This document shows, piece by piece, positions 16,907-24,420 of a DNA stretch of 64,000 nt. The DNA lies in contig JAGUWD010000009.1 in the NCBI GenBank assembly GCA_020062545.1, forward strand, positions 62,001 through 126,000. Direction: 5' to 3'. The position numbers and the translations under genes are program-made. Under the pieces are notes generated by a model, which was not told where the DNA came from, ran no database searches, and saw nothing but the letters and a program-made list of their open reading frames with translations. Each line of letters begins with the position of its first letter. Positions within the stretch are counted from its first letter, which is position 1. The stretch is from Thermodesulfovibrionales bacterium (GTDB lineage Bacteria > Nitrospirota > Thermodesulfovibrionia > Thermodesulfovibrionales > Dissulfurispiraceae).

Positions 16907-17007
16907 CGCTTATTTAAAATACATTCGGCTTTTGCGGAATAAAGCGGGAAAAGCATTAAATAGATAGTTGCTGCACTATTGAAAGAAAGAGCAGGGAAGA
17001 TTTCTAT

Positions 17008-17223
17008 ATGATGATGATAATAATTATTTTTTTATTTGGCCTCATAGTCGGCTCATTTCTCAATGTCTGTATATACAGATTGCCGAGAAACATCTCGATA
17101 ATAAAACCATCTTCATCATGTCCTGCCTGCAGAAAAACGAAAATGGGACAGGTACATTTATTTTGTCTGGCGATAAGAAAAAGGCACATGCACATTATCT
17201 GGAAATGCAGATGTAGAGATTGA
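17008..17223 (+). pseudogene. Truncated 5' copy of prepilin peptidase gene
   Basis: The first 41 codons (FGLIVGSFLNVCIYRLPRN..., through SSSCPAC) match the start of pilD at 18024. A 47-nt run from 17062 to 17108 is identical, and identity continues to about 17132 with one change. Upstream of 17062 the two copies differ at many synonymous sites. After CPAC the frame runs into unrelated sequence (KTKMGQVHLF...) that includes a REP-like GGGACAGGTACATTTA. The product cannot be a peptidase because the catalytic aspartates are absent. Confidence 0.85.
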
Positions 17224-17278
17224 GATAGTGGAAGGAGAAAGAGTAAAATTTAAGACAAGCTAAATTAAGGGGGCTAAA

Positions 17279-17581
17279 ATGGGTAAGACAATGTCTGCAT
17301 CGGAGATTCTTCAGGTTCTAAACGGACTAAAAGCAGAGGTCAGGCAGAAATACAAGGCTGAGATAAAGGGCATTTTCGGTTCTTATGTAAAAGGCGAGCA
17401 AAAAGAAGGGAGCGATATCGATGTGTTGGTAGAATTTGATGAAGGGGCCAATCTTTTAGATTTTACAGGACTCTCTTTATTCCTTGAGGAAAAATTAAAT
17501 TGCCGCGTTGATGTTGTCCCTGAAAGTGCTCTCAGAATGGAAATTAAAAGCAGCATATTAAAAGAGGCGGCATACTTATGA
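17279..17581 (+). CDS. mntA: MntA-like nucleotidyltransferase antitoxin
   Basis: A 100-residue minimal nucleotidyltransferase. The motif GSYVKGEQKEGSDIDVLVEF gives GS-x10-DxD, the polymerase-beta-fold active site, and VDVVPES supplies the third acidic strand. In characterised MntA/HepT pairs this enzyme silences the HepT toxin by AMPylating its Tyr. The gene overlaps hepT by 4 nt (ATGA). AAGGGGG precedes the start; a second Met lies five codons in. The pair sits between a broken and an intact pilD, so it probably arrived by recombination. Confidence 0.9.
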   Translation: MGKTMSASEILQVLNGLKAEVRQKYKAEIKGIFGSYVKGEQKEGSDIDVLVEFDEGANLLDFTGLSLFLEEKLNCRVDVVPESALRMEIKSSILKEAAYL

Positions 17582-17919
17582 GAGATTATTCACTTTATCT
17601 GAAGGACATCTTAGAGGCACTGCAGGCCATTGAGAAGTTTGTTGAAAACATGGACTTTGAAGACTTTCAGAAAAACGATATAATATCAAGTGCTGTTATT
17701 AGGAAGTTTGAAATTATTGGCGAAGCCACAAAAGGATTACCAGAAACGATAAGAAATAAATATCCTCAAGTTCCATGGAAAGCAATGGCTGGAATGAGGG
17801 ATAGATTGATTCATTTTTATTTTGGAATTAAATACGATCTTGTCTGGCATACAATCAAGGATGTCATTCCGCAGGTTAAACCCATTATTCAAGAAATACT
17901 AAAGGATATCATCAAGTAA
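17578..17919 (+). CDS. hepT: HepT-like HEPN toxin
   Basis: A 113-residue HEPN protein of the DUF86/HepT family. The catalytic motif R-x4-H-x-Y is complete in MRDRLIHFYFGI: R and H form the ribonuclease site and Y is the residue AMPylated by MntA-type partners. FEIIGEATKGLP and VPWKAMAGMRD are typical of the family. It overlaps mntA by ATGA, and expression is coupled. The role as an RNA-targeting toxin held in check by the upstream gene is known for the family and inferred here. Confidence 0.92.
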   Translation: MRDYSLYLKDILEALQAIEKFVENMDFEDFQKNDIISSAVIRKFEIIGEATKGLPETIRNKYPQVPWKAMAGMRDRLIHFYFGIKYDLVWHTIKDVIPQVKPIIQEILKDIIK

Positions 17920-18023
17920 TGTCATTATCTGTTGATAATCAAATTTTAAATAATCCCTGTTATTCACTTCAGAGCCCCATCCTTATCGCTGGATCACAGA
18001 ATTTATTTGTTTGAAAGGTGGTT

Positions 18024-18812
18024 ATGACAGCAATTATTTTTATATTCGGCCTTATAGTCGGGTCGTTCCTGAATGTCTGTATATACAGATTGCCGAGAAA
18101 CATCTCGATAATAAAACCCTCTTCATCATGTCCTGCCTGCAACACGCCTATTAAGCCGTGGGACAATATTCCCATACTCAGCTATCTATTTTTAAAAGGC
18201 AAATGCAGGAAATGCGGTGAAAGGATTTCCATTCGCTATCCCATAGTTGAATTACTGAATGGAATCCTTTACTGGTCGGTTTTCAATTTTTTTGGATATG
18301 GATGGCATCTGCCTTTTCTCTTTGTCTTTGTGTCTGCGATGATTGTGATAACCTTTATTGATCTGGATTTTCAGATAATACCTGATGTAATAACACTTCC
18401 GGGAATTATCATTGGATTGATAGGTGCATTCTTTCTCCTTCCAGATCCATTCACTCCATTACTCCATTACTCCACCACTCCACTACTTCCCGTCGTTGGC
18501 TTTAAAAACTCCATTGCAGGCTTGTTTATAGGCGGCGGATTATTTTATCTCATTGCAATCCTCAGCAGGGGAGGAATGGGAGGCGGAGATATCAAACTCA
18601 TGGCCATGGTAGGCGCATTCATGGGATGGAAGGCTATTTTCCTTACAACATTCATAGGAAGCCTTGTTGGCTCTTTGGTAGGGATATTTCTCATGGTTTT
18701 TAAGGGAAAGGGAAGAAAGACAAAGATACCATTCGGTCCGTTTCTATCTTTCGGCTCAATCATTACCCTGTTTTTCGGCGGCGAGATACTGAAGTGGTAT
18801 TTTCGCATGTAA
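18024..18812 (+). CDS. pilD: Type IV prepilin peptidase/N-methyltransferase
   Basis: This membrane aspartic protease cleaves and N-methylates type IV prepilins and type II secretion pseudopilins. The N-terminal methylase loop has two CxxC pairs (CPACNTPIKP... and CRKCGER). The catalytic aspartates lie in ITFIDLDFQIIPD and in GGGDIKLMAM. There are about eight membrane segments. I use the ATG at 18024, since AAAGG lies 5 nt upstream; the track begins two codons earlier at GTG. A period-8 tandem array encodes TPLLHYSTTPLL in a loop. No pilin genes are in the window. Confidence 0.95.
   Translation: MTAIIFIFGLIVGSFLNVCIYRLPRNISIIKPSSSCPACNTPIKPWDNIPILSYLFLKGKCRKCGERISIRYPIVELLNGILYWSVFNFFGYGWHLPFLFVFVSAMIVITFIDLDFQIIPDVITLPGIIIGLIGAFFLLPDPFTPLLHYSTTPLLPVVGFKNSIAGLFIGGGLFYLIAILSRGGMGGGDIKLMAMVGAFMGWKAIFLTTFIGSLVGSLVGIFLMVFKGKGRKTKIPFGPFLSFGSIITLFFGGEILKWYFRM
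18447..18490 (+). repeat. Period-8 tandem array inside pilD
   Basis: Units TCCATTAC, TCCATTAC, TCCACCAC, TCCACTAC follow CCATTCAC. They encode a Thr/Pro/Leu-rich stretch between two membrane segments, in frame. Confidence 0.8.
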
Positions 18813-18912
18813 ATAGGTTAAAATAAAATGTCCGCAGTTAAAATCATGCATCTGTAAAGCTTTTTACCGTATGCACACCTGCGTTTACCAAACAACTAAA
18901 AGTGAGGTTTTG

Positions 18913-20718
18913 ATGAAGAGAGAAGATTTAAGAAACATAGCTATTATCGCCCATGTCGACCATGGAAAGACAACCCTTGTTGACGGGATGCTGAAACAGG
19001 CTGGAATATTCCGCTCCAACCAGCAGGTTCAGGAAAGGGTCATGGATAACATAGACCTTGAGCGTGAGCGCGGGATCACAATAATGGCAAAGAACACAGC
19101 AGTTGAATACAACGGCGTAAAGATAAATATTGTCGATACACCCGGTCATGCTGACTTCGGCGGCGAGGTGGAAAGGACTTTGAAAATGGTTGACGGCGTG
19201 CTTTTGCTGGTTGATGCTTCAGAAGGCCCTTTGCCGCAAACAAGGTTTGTACTCAAAAAGGCTCTTGAATTAAAATTGCCACCGATCTTAGTAATAAATA
19301 AGATCGACAGACCCGATGCAAGGATTCAGGGAGTTTTAAACGAAGTCTATGATTTATTCATAGACCTTGACGCATCCGAAGAGCAGTTAGAATTCCCCAT
19401 TGTTTATACAAATGCCAAAAGGGGTATCGCAACGCTTAATACGAACGATGAATCAGAAAATTTGAAGCCCCTCTTTGACCTCATACTCAAAACCATTCCT
19501 TCACCTGAAGGCAAAGGGGATGGCGTCTTACAGCTCCTTGTCACGAATATAGACTACAACGATTATGTGGGAAGACTTGCAATCGGAAGAATCTTTTCAG
19601 GCACAGTAAAGGTAGGAGATGCAGTGGCCATGATAAACGGCAACAGCGATGCAGTAAAAACAAAGATAACCTCCATTTACACATTCCAGGGATTGGAAAG
19701 AATAGAGACAAAAGAGGCATCTGTTGGCGACATCGTTGCCCTTGCAGGCATTGAAGGCATTAATATAGGAGATACAATCACAGACGTTGAAAGGCCTATG
19801 CCTCTTCCGAGAATAAAGGTGGATGAGCCTACAATATCCATGGTCTTTTCTGTCAATACATCTCCCTTTTCAGGAAAAGAAGGGAAGTTCGTGACATCGA
19901 GGAATCTAAGGGAAAGGCTCGAAAAAGAGCTCCTCTACAATGTCTCTATTAAAGTGGGTTTTGATAATACTGATTCATTCAAGGTAATGGGACGTGGGGA
20001 ATTGCAGCTTGCAATCCTTATCGAAATGATGAGAAGGGAGGGATACGAACTCTCTGTATCCATGCCGGAGACAATAACAAAGGAAATAAACGGCGTCCTT
20101 CATGAACCGATGGAATTGCTTGTCATAGATGTGCCTGAAGAATTTGTCGGCGTTGTAACGCAACAGGTCGGAATGAGAAAGGGAAAGATGCAGAAGATGC
20201 AGAATAACGGTCATGGTAGAGTCAGGCTCGAATTCAGGATTCCATCTCGTGGATTAATCGGCTTCAGATCCCAGTTTTTAACAGATACAAAGGGAACAGG
20301 ACTTTTGAATCATCTCTTTGATGGATACGAGACATGGCACGGCCCAATGTCAAAGAGGCAGACAGGAGCCCTCGTTGCAGACAGGGCAGGCAAATCAACC
20401 ACATATGCGCTCTTCCATTTGCAGCCGAGAGGCACACTCTTTATAAAAGAGAATACTCCTGTTTACGAGGGAATGATTATTGGAGAGAACTCAAGGGACA
20501 ATGACATGGATGTAAATGTCACAAAGGAAAAGAAGCTCACAAACATGCGTGCTGCAAGCGCTGATGATACAATACAACTGATACCACCGAGGATATTGAA
20601 TCTGGAGCAGGCGCTGGAGTTCATCAAGGAAGATGAGCTTGTTGAGGTAACACCGCAATCCATAAGGCTCAGGAAAAAGGTATTAGAGGCGAATAAAAGG
20701 CCGAAGGCAAAAAACTAA
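18913..20718 (+). CDS. typA: Translational GTPase TypA/BipA
   Basis: A ribosome-associated GTPase of the elongation-factor family, involved in stress responses and 50S assembly. The 601-residue product has G1 AHVDHGKTT, the switch I segment [13 protein letters not shown]3 DTPGHADF and G4 NKIDRPDA, then beta-barrel, EF-G-like and C-terminal BipA domains ([20 protein letters not shown]). The track starts at 18871, but GTGAGG at 18902-18907 sits 5 nt before the ATG at 18913, which gives the family N-terminus [18 protein letters not shown]. It is probably transcribed with mtgA, 14 nt downstream. Confidence 0.97.
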   Translation: MKREDLRNIAIIAHVDHGKTTLVDGMLKQAGIFRSNQQVQERVMDNIDLERERGITIMAKNTAVEYNGVKINIVDTPGHADFGGEVERTLKMVDGVLLLVDASEGPLPQTRFVLKKALELKLPPILVINKIDRPDARIQGVLNEVYDLFIDLDASEEQLEFPIVYTNAKRGIATLNTNDESENLKPLFDLILKTIPSPEGKGDGVLQLLVTNIDYNDYVGRLAIGRIFSGTVKVGDAVAMINGNSDAVKTKITSIYTFQGLERIETKEASVGDIVALAGIEGINIGDTITDVERPMPLPRIKVDEPTISMVFSVNTSPFSGKEGKFVTSRNLRERLEKELLYNVSIKVGFDNTDSFKVMGRGELQLAILIEMMRREGYELSVSMPETITKEINGVLHEPMELLVIDVPEEFVGVVTQQVGMRKGKMQKMQNNGHGRVRLEFRIPSRGLIGFRSQFLTDTKGTGLLNHLFDGYETWHGPMSKRQTGALVADRAGKSTTYALFHLQPRGTLFIKENTPVYEGMIIGENSRDNDMDVNVTKEKKLTNMRAASADDTIQLIPPRILNLEQALEFIKEDELVEVTPQSIRLRKKVLEANKRPKAKN

Positions 20719-20732
20719 AATCACAGATACAG

Positions 20733-21509
20733 ATGTGCAAACCCAAGACAATTGTAATACTCCTCATTTCTGTAATATTCCTGAGTGTTGCTTATTATTT
20801 CATCTTCCCTGATGTCTCGAAGCTCAAAAAAGAAAACCCAAAAAAGACCTCGTTCATGGAGTATCGCGAAAGGGAATGGAAGAAAAAAGGCAAGAAAATA
20901 AAAATCAGGCAAATATGGGTTCCCATTTCGCATATATCACCTTATCTTGTAAAGGCAGTCCTAATCGCAGAGGACGACAAGTTCTGGCATCACGAAGGAT
21001 TTGATTTTGAGGCAATAGAGAAAGCAGTCGAAAAAAATATCAAGGCAGGAAAATTCAAGGCCGGAGGAAGCACCATAAGCCAGCAGCTTGCAAAAAATCT
21101 TTATTTGACGCCTTCAAAAAATCCGGTTAGAAAAATAAAAGAGGCAGTCCTCACATGGCGTATAGAAAAAAAGCTCTCTAAAAAGAGAATCCTTGAGTTG
21201 TATCTCAATGTGGCTGAATGGGGAGAAGGAATATTCGGCATCGAGGCTGCTGCACGCCATTACTATGGCAAACCTGCCTCTGCCTTAAGTCCTGAAGAGG
21301 CTGCAAGGCTCGCATCGGTGCTTCCCAATCCGAGGAAATATAATCCACTTGGAACATCGAGATATGTGGAGAACCGCTCAAGGATTATCTATAACGTTAT
21401 GGTGAAGAGGGGCATAGTAATACCAGAATACGAAGATGTTATGGAAAGCCAGCAGGAAGAAAGTCAAAAGGAATCGCCACAACTGTCAATAAAAAATAAT
21501 GAACAATAA
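20733..21509 (+). CDS. mtgA: Monofunctional peptidoglycan glycosyltransferase
   Basis: A GT51-family enzyme that polymerises lipid II into glycan strands at the membrane. One N-terminal membrane helix (residues 5-24) anchors the domain. The catalytic glutamate is in AVLIAEDDKFWHHEGFD, followed by KAGGSTISQQLAKNLYL and RKIKEAVLTWRIEKKLSKKRILELYLN, with GIEAAARHYYGKPASALSPEEAA. At 258 residues it lacks a transpeptidase domain. The 3' end overlaps the convergent membrane-fusion gene by 24 nt. Confidence 0.95.
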   Translation: MCKPKTIVILLISVIFLSVAYYFIFPDVSKLKKENPKKTSFMEYREREWKKKGKKIKIRQIWVPISHISPYLVKAVLIAEDDKFWHHEGFDFEAIEKAVEKNIKAGKFKAGGSTISQQLAKNLYLTPSKNPVRKIKEAVLTWRIEKKLSKKRILELYLNVAEWGEGIFGIEAAARHYYGKPASALSPEEAARLASVLPNPRKYNPLGTSRYVENRSRIIYNVMVKRGIVIPEYEDVMESQQEESQKESPQLSIKNNEQ

Positions 21510-22184
21510 AAGGGTGAGTCCGGACCCTAAAACTGCACCTGCGATCACCTCAAGGGGCGTATGAGCCTTTACCGCTATCCTGCTCTGGGCTATGAGAACG
21601 GACAACAGAAAACTTAAGAGAGAGGCAATAAAACTCTCTGTGATATATGTAACAGCAACCCATGCTGAAAATGCTATCGCAGAATGGCCGCTTGGCATGC
21701 CTCCGCGCAGGGGATGCCCCTTGCCTGAATATGCCTTGAGCACCACCACGATAATCAAAACGAGGATGACAGCGATAAGCGTGATCTCTTCCTTCGAATG
21801 CTTGGCAATATAGATACCCTGCTCAAATGCCCTGCTGAAATAGGGGAACAGTATGATGTATCCGAGGACTGCAGCGCCAAATGCAGTGATTAAAACCGCA
21901 CCGGCTGCCACATCCTTTGCGACCCTTGCTTTTTCGCTGTGTTCCTGTGAAATCATATCCACAACATATTCTATGGCTGTATTAATCATCTCTGAAAGCA
22001 GGACAAGGATAACGGCAATGGAGATTATCAGAAAATCCGTCCGTCCCACGCCGAGTATATAGCTTAAAACAAGAATCGCAACGGCTGAATAAAAATGATA
22101 CCTGAGATGCCTCTGTGTCTTCGCAGCATACAGAATTCCCTCTATGGCATTATTTGCGCTGTCTATCCATTTTCTTAAAGGCAT
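21486..22184 (-). CDS. Diacylglycerol/undecaprenol kinase fused to PAP2 phosphatase
   Basis: A 232-residue membrane protein with two domains. Residues 1-115 match the small DgkA-type kinase: RHLRYHFYSA, then LSEMINTAIEYVVDMIS and ARVAKDVAAGAVL, which bind ATP and Mg. Residues 130-232 resemble a PAP2-type lipid phosphatase: HPLRGGMPSGHSAIAFS and SRIAVKAHTPLEV, the latter with Glu where Asp is usual. Both domains act on lipid phosphates, so a combined undecaprenol kinase and pyrophosphatase is plausible. It is convergent with mtgA, overlapping by 24 nt. Confidence 0.86.
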   Translation of the reverse strand: MPLRKWIDSANNAIEGILYAAKTQRHLRYHFYSAVAILVLSYILGVGRTDFLIISIAVILVLLSEMINTAIEYVVDMISQEHSEKARVAKDVAAGAVLITAFGAAVLGYIILFPYFSRAFEQGIYIAKHSKEEITLIAVILVLIIVVVLKAYSGKGHPLRGGMPSGHSAIAFSAWVAVTYITESFIASLLSFLLSVLIAQSRIAVKAHTPLEVIAGAVLGSGLTLLLFIIFY

Positions 22185-22206
22185 AGTCTATTATAGCTTA
22201 AAAATA

Positions 22207-22215
22207 TGCTATCAT
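22207..22215 (+). promoter_or_regulatory. Extended -10 of ku
   Basis: TGCTATCAT is an extended -10 (TGn plus TATCAT) ending 6 nt before the ku ATG. No Shine-Dalgarno lies between, so transcription would begin at about the start codon. No good -35 is visible, as is common with extended -10 promoters. Confidence 0.5.
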
Positions 22216-22221
22216 TAGAAT

Positions 22222-22995
22222 ATGAAAGCGCTATGGAAAGGCAATATAAGCTTTGCCCTTGTAAATATCCCTGTAAAGCTCTACGGCGCAACACACAAAA
22301 GGGATATAAACTTCCACCTCCTTCACAAAAAATGCTCAACACCCATGACCTATGAGAGATACTGCACTACATGCAAGACCGATGTGGCATGGGAAGATAC
22401 CACACACGGTTATGAATACGAAAAAGGGAAATTTGTCGTTATATCAGATGAGGAGATCGAACATATCCCTGTCAGAACATCAAAGAGCATAGACATCTTG
22501 CGATTTGTAGATGCAAAAGAGATAGATCCTATCTATTACGACAAATCATATTACCTCGAACCTGTCGAGGGAGGAGAAAGGGCATACGCACTCTTGAGGG
22601 AGACAATGAGAGAGGCAGGAAAAGTCGCCCTATCAAAGATTACATTCAAGGATAAAGAACACATAGCTGTTCTGAGGGTATTCCACGATACACTCATGTT
22701 ACACACACTATTTTATGCAGATGAGATTGCAAAAACAGAGGCCTTGAATATCCCCAAAAAGGTTGCTCTTGACAGCAAAGAATTTGCCCTCGCAACGGAA
22801 CTCGTAAGGCACTTTATCGGTAAATTTAACATCGATGCCTATCACGATGAATTCAGGGATTCTTTAATGGAATTAATCAGGGCCAAGATAGCAGGCAGGG
22901 AGATTAAGATTGCTCCGAAAAAAGAAGTAGAGAAAGTCATCAGCCTGATGGATGCCCTGAAGAAGAGCCTCGAAAAGAAGAAAAAAGCGGTTTAA
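22222..22995 (+). CDS. ku: Non-homologous end joining protein Ku
   Basis: Bacterial Ku forms a homodimeric ring on DNA double-strand ends and recruits the ligase. The 257-residue protein has the family opening MKALWKGNISFALVNIPVKLY, the HKKC...RYCTTC metal-like cysteines near residues 35-50, and the core LPRE-equivalent and bridge regions. The Lys-rich tail ends KKKKAV. It meets the ATP-dependent DNA ligase gene tail-to-tail with a 4-nt overlap, making a compact end-joining pair. It carries a promoter with an extended -10 only 6 nt upstream. Confidence 0.97.
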   Translation: MKALWKGNISFALVNIPVKLYGATHKRDINFHLLHKKCSTPMTYERYCTTCKTDVAWEDTTHGYEYEKGKFVVISDEEIEHIPVRTSKSIDILRFVDAKEIDPIYYDKSYYLEPVEGGERAYALLRETMREAGKVALSKITFKDKEHIAVLRVFHDTLMLHTLFYADEIAKTEALNIPKKVALDSKEFALATELVRHFIGKFNIDAYHDEFRDSLMELIRAKIAGREIKIAPKKEVEKVISLMDALKKSLEKKKKAV

Positions 22996-23936
22996 ATTAT
23001 ACACTCTTCCGGCCCCTTATCATCCCTTATGCCTTTAAATACAGGAATCCTCAATCTGTTATCCTTAGTCCATTCATGATACCCTATCCTTACAACCATT
23101 TCAGGCCTGCACCAGAATGCCCTTCTCCTTAATTCAGGAATCGTATCAAAGGGAGACCTGTCTGTTTTCATACTGCTCAATATATTGAATAAACGTTGCA
23201 TCATCTTCTCATCGATTCCGGTGCCCACCTGGCCTATGTGTATGAGTTTTCCCTTATCATAAACACCAAGGATTAGCGAGCCGAAATACTCTTTTCTGCC
23301 CCCCTCGCCTTCGAGATAACCGCATACAATAGCATCAATATCAAAGGACTTCTTAATTTTTAACCAGTATCCTGACCTTTCACTAGGCAGATAGGGACTC
23401 GTCTTCTCCTTTGCCATAATGCCTTCGAACCCCTTTTTTAAAGCCATTTTAAACAGCTTTTTCCCTTCACTGTAGGATTCAGACAATATGACATTATCAG
23501 ACAAGGAGAATAAGCCTCTTAACAGATCCCTTCTTTCTGCAAGCGGTTTATGCATTATTGACTTTCCGTTCAGATACAGGAGGTCGAAAACCACATATGT
23601 GGCAGGGATAAGGCCTGATAATATCTCGATCCTTCTAACATCTTCTATATGCTCCCTCTGCTGGAGTTTTTCAAAGTTTGGAATGCCTTCTTTTAAAACG
23701 ACAATCTCTCCGTCAAAGACTGCAGATTTTACTCTGAGATATTTTTTAAATTGTTGAAATTCCGGATACCTGAAGGTTATATCCAGCAGTCTCCTGTTCT
23801 GGAGCCTTACATTGTTCCTATCTACAAAGGCAATACAGCGTGTACCATCCCATTTCAATTCAAAAATGTGATCCTCTGAGTCAAAGGGACGGGACGATTT
23901 TGCGAGCATGGGTTTGATGTTTAGGGTACAGGTCAT
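22992..23936 (-). CDS. ligD: ATP-dependent DNA ligase (LigD ligase domain only)
   Basis: This ligase seals breaks in end joining with Ku. The 314-residue product holds the adenylation domain with the nucleotidyl-lysine motif ELKWDGTRCIAF, then FDGEIVVL, YVVFDLLYLNG and GFEGIMAKEKTSPYLPSERS, plus the OB domain (DAIVCGYLEG...). The polymerase and phosphoesterase domains of full LigD are absent, so these would be separate or missing. The track starts at 23969 inside ybeY. I use the ATG at 23936, because the earlier residues come from a tandem array and MTCTLNIKPMLA fits the family start. Confidence 0.92.
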   Translation of the reverse strand: MTCTLNIKPMLAKSSRPFDSEDHIFELKWDGTRCIAFVDRNNVRLQNRRLLDITFRYPEFQQFKKYLRVKSAVFDGEIVVLKEGIPNFEKLQQREHIEDVRRIEILSGLIPATYVVFDLLYLNGKSIMHKPLAERRDLLRGLFSLSDNVILSESYSEGKKLFKMALKKGFEGIMAKEKTSPYLPSERSGYWLKIKKSFDIDAIVCGYLEGEGGRKEYFGSLILGVYDKGKLIHIGQVGTGIDEKMMQRLFNILSSMKTDRSPFDTIPELRRRAFWCRPEMVVRIGYHEWTKDNRLRIPVFKGIRDDKGPEECII

Positions 23937-23951
23937 AGGTGATAGGTTACC
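23924..23951. repeat. Heptamer array at the ybeY/ligD junction
   Basis: Units GGTCATA, GGTGATA and GGTTACC follow GGGTACA. The array spans the ybeY stop and the ligD start codon, and is the source of the spurious ligD N-terminal extension. The word GGTCATA recurs at 31751-31776. Confidence 0.75.
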
Positions 23952-24420
23952 TGATACCCATGACCTCAAGCAGTTCCTTTTCCATCTCCCTCATCTTCCT
24001 TGCCTGGTGTTTATTCTTCTCATGATCATATCCAAGGAGGTGGAGAAGGCCGTGGATCAAAAGCCATGCGATCTCAGCGTAAAATGTGAAACCATGTTCC
24101 TTTGACTGCCTTTTTGCCTGATGTAGGTTGATAACTATATCGCCGAGAGAAGTTAATCGTTCAAACTGTTTGAACCGTTTGAACTGTTCAATTTGCGGGA
24201 ACGACAGGACATCGGTAGTTTTATCTTTCCCGCGATATTGCAGATTCAGTTCCCTCATCTTCCTGTCATTTACAAAGAGTACGCTTATCTCGGCAGACTC
24301 GATAAAACTGTATCTGCGGCGATTAAGGGTTAGATGTTTCAGGACTTTTTTCAGGATGCTCTCTATACGGCGCTGGTTTATCCTTATCAGTCTTTGGCTG
24401 TTCCTTATTGTTATTTCCAT
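23947..24420 (-). CDS. ybeY: Endoribonuclease YbeY
   Basis: YbeY is a zinc endoribonuclease for 16S rRNA 3' maturation and ribosome quality control. The zinc motif HGLLHLLGYDH is at the C-terminal side, and RELNLQYRGKDKTTDVLSFP is the conserved central segment. The 157-residue length includes a non-family stretch QIEQFKRFKQFERLTS encoded by a period-9 tandem array. The 5' end overlaps the HD-protein gene by 98 nt in another frame. The start MEITIRNSQRLIRINQRRI matches the family, so the overlap appears genuine. It lies in the phoH-HD-ybeY order typical of many bacteria. Confidence 0.95.
   Translation of the reverse strand: MEITIRNSQRLIRINQRRIESILKKVLKHLTLNRRRYSFIESAEISVLFVNDRKMRELNLQYRGKDKTTDVLSFPQIEQFKRFKQFERLTSLGDIVINLHQAKRQSKEHGFTFYAEIAWLLIHGLLHLLGYDHEKNKHQARKMREMEKELLEVMGIR
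24159..24194. repeat. Period-9 array in ybeY
   Basis: Units GTTCAAACT, GTTTGAACC, GTTTGAACT, GTTCAATTT. The 9-bp period keeps frame and encodes repeating Gln/Phe/Lys residues between the two conserved YbeY blocks. Related words occur at 28024 and 35017. Confidence 0.85.

Noticed and set aside
17008-17223. A second functional prepilin peptidase
   Set aside because: Only the first 41 codons match; the catalytic aspartates and most membrane segments are missing.
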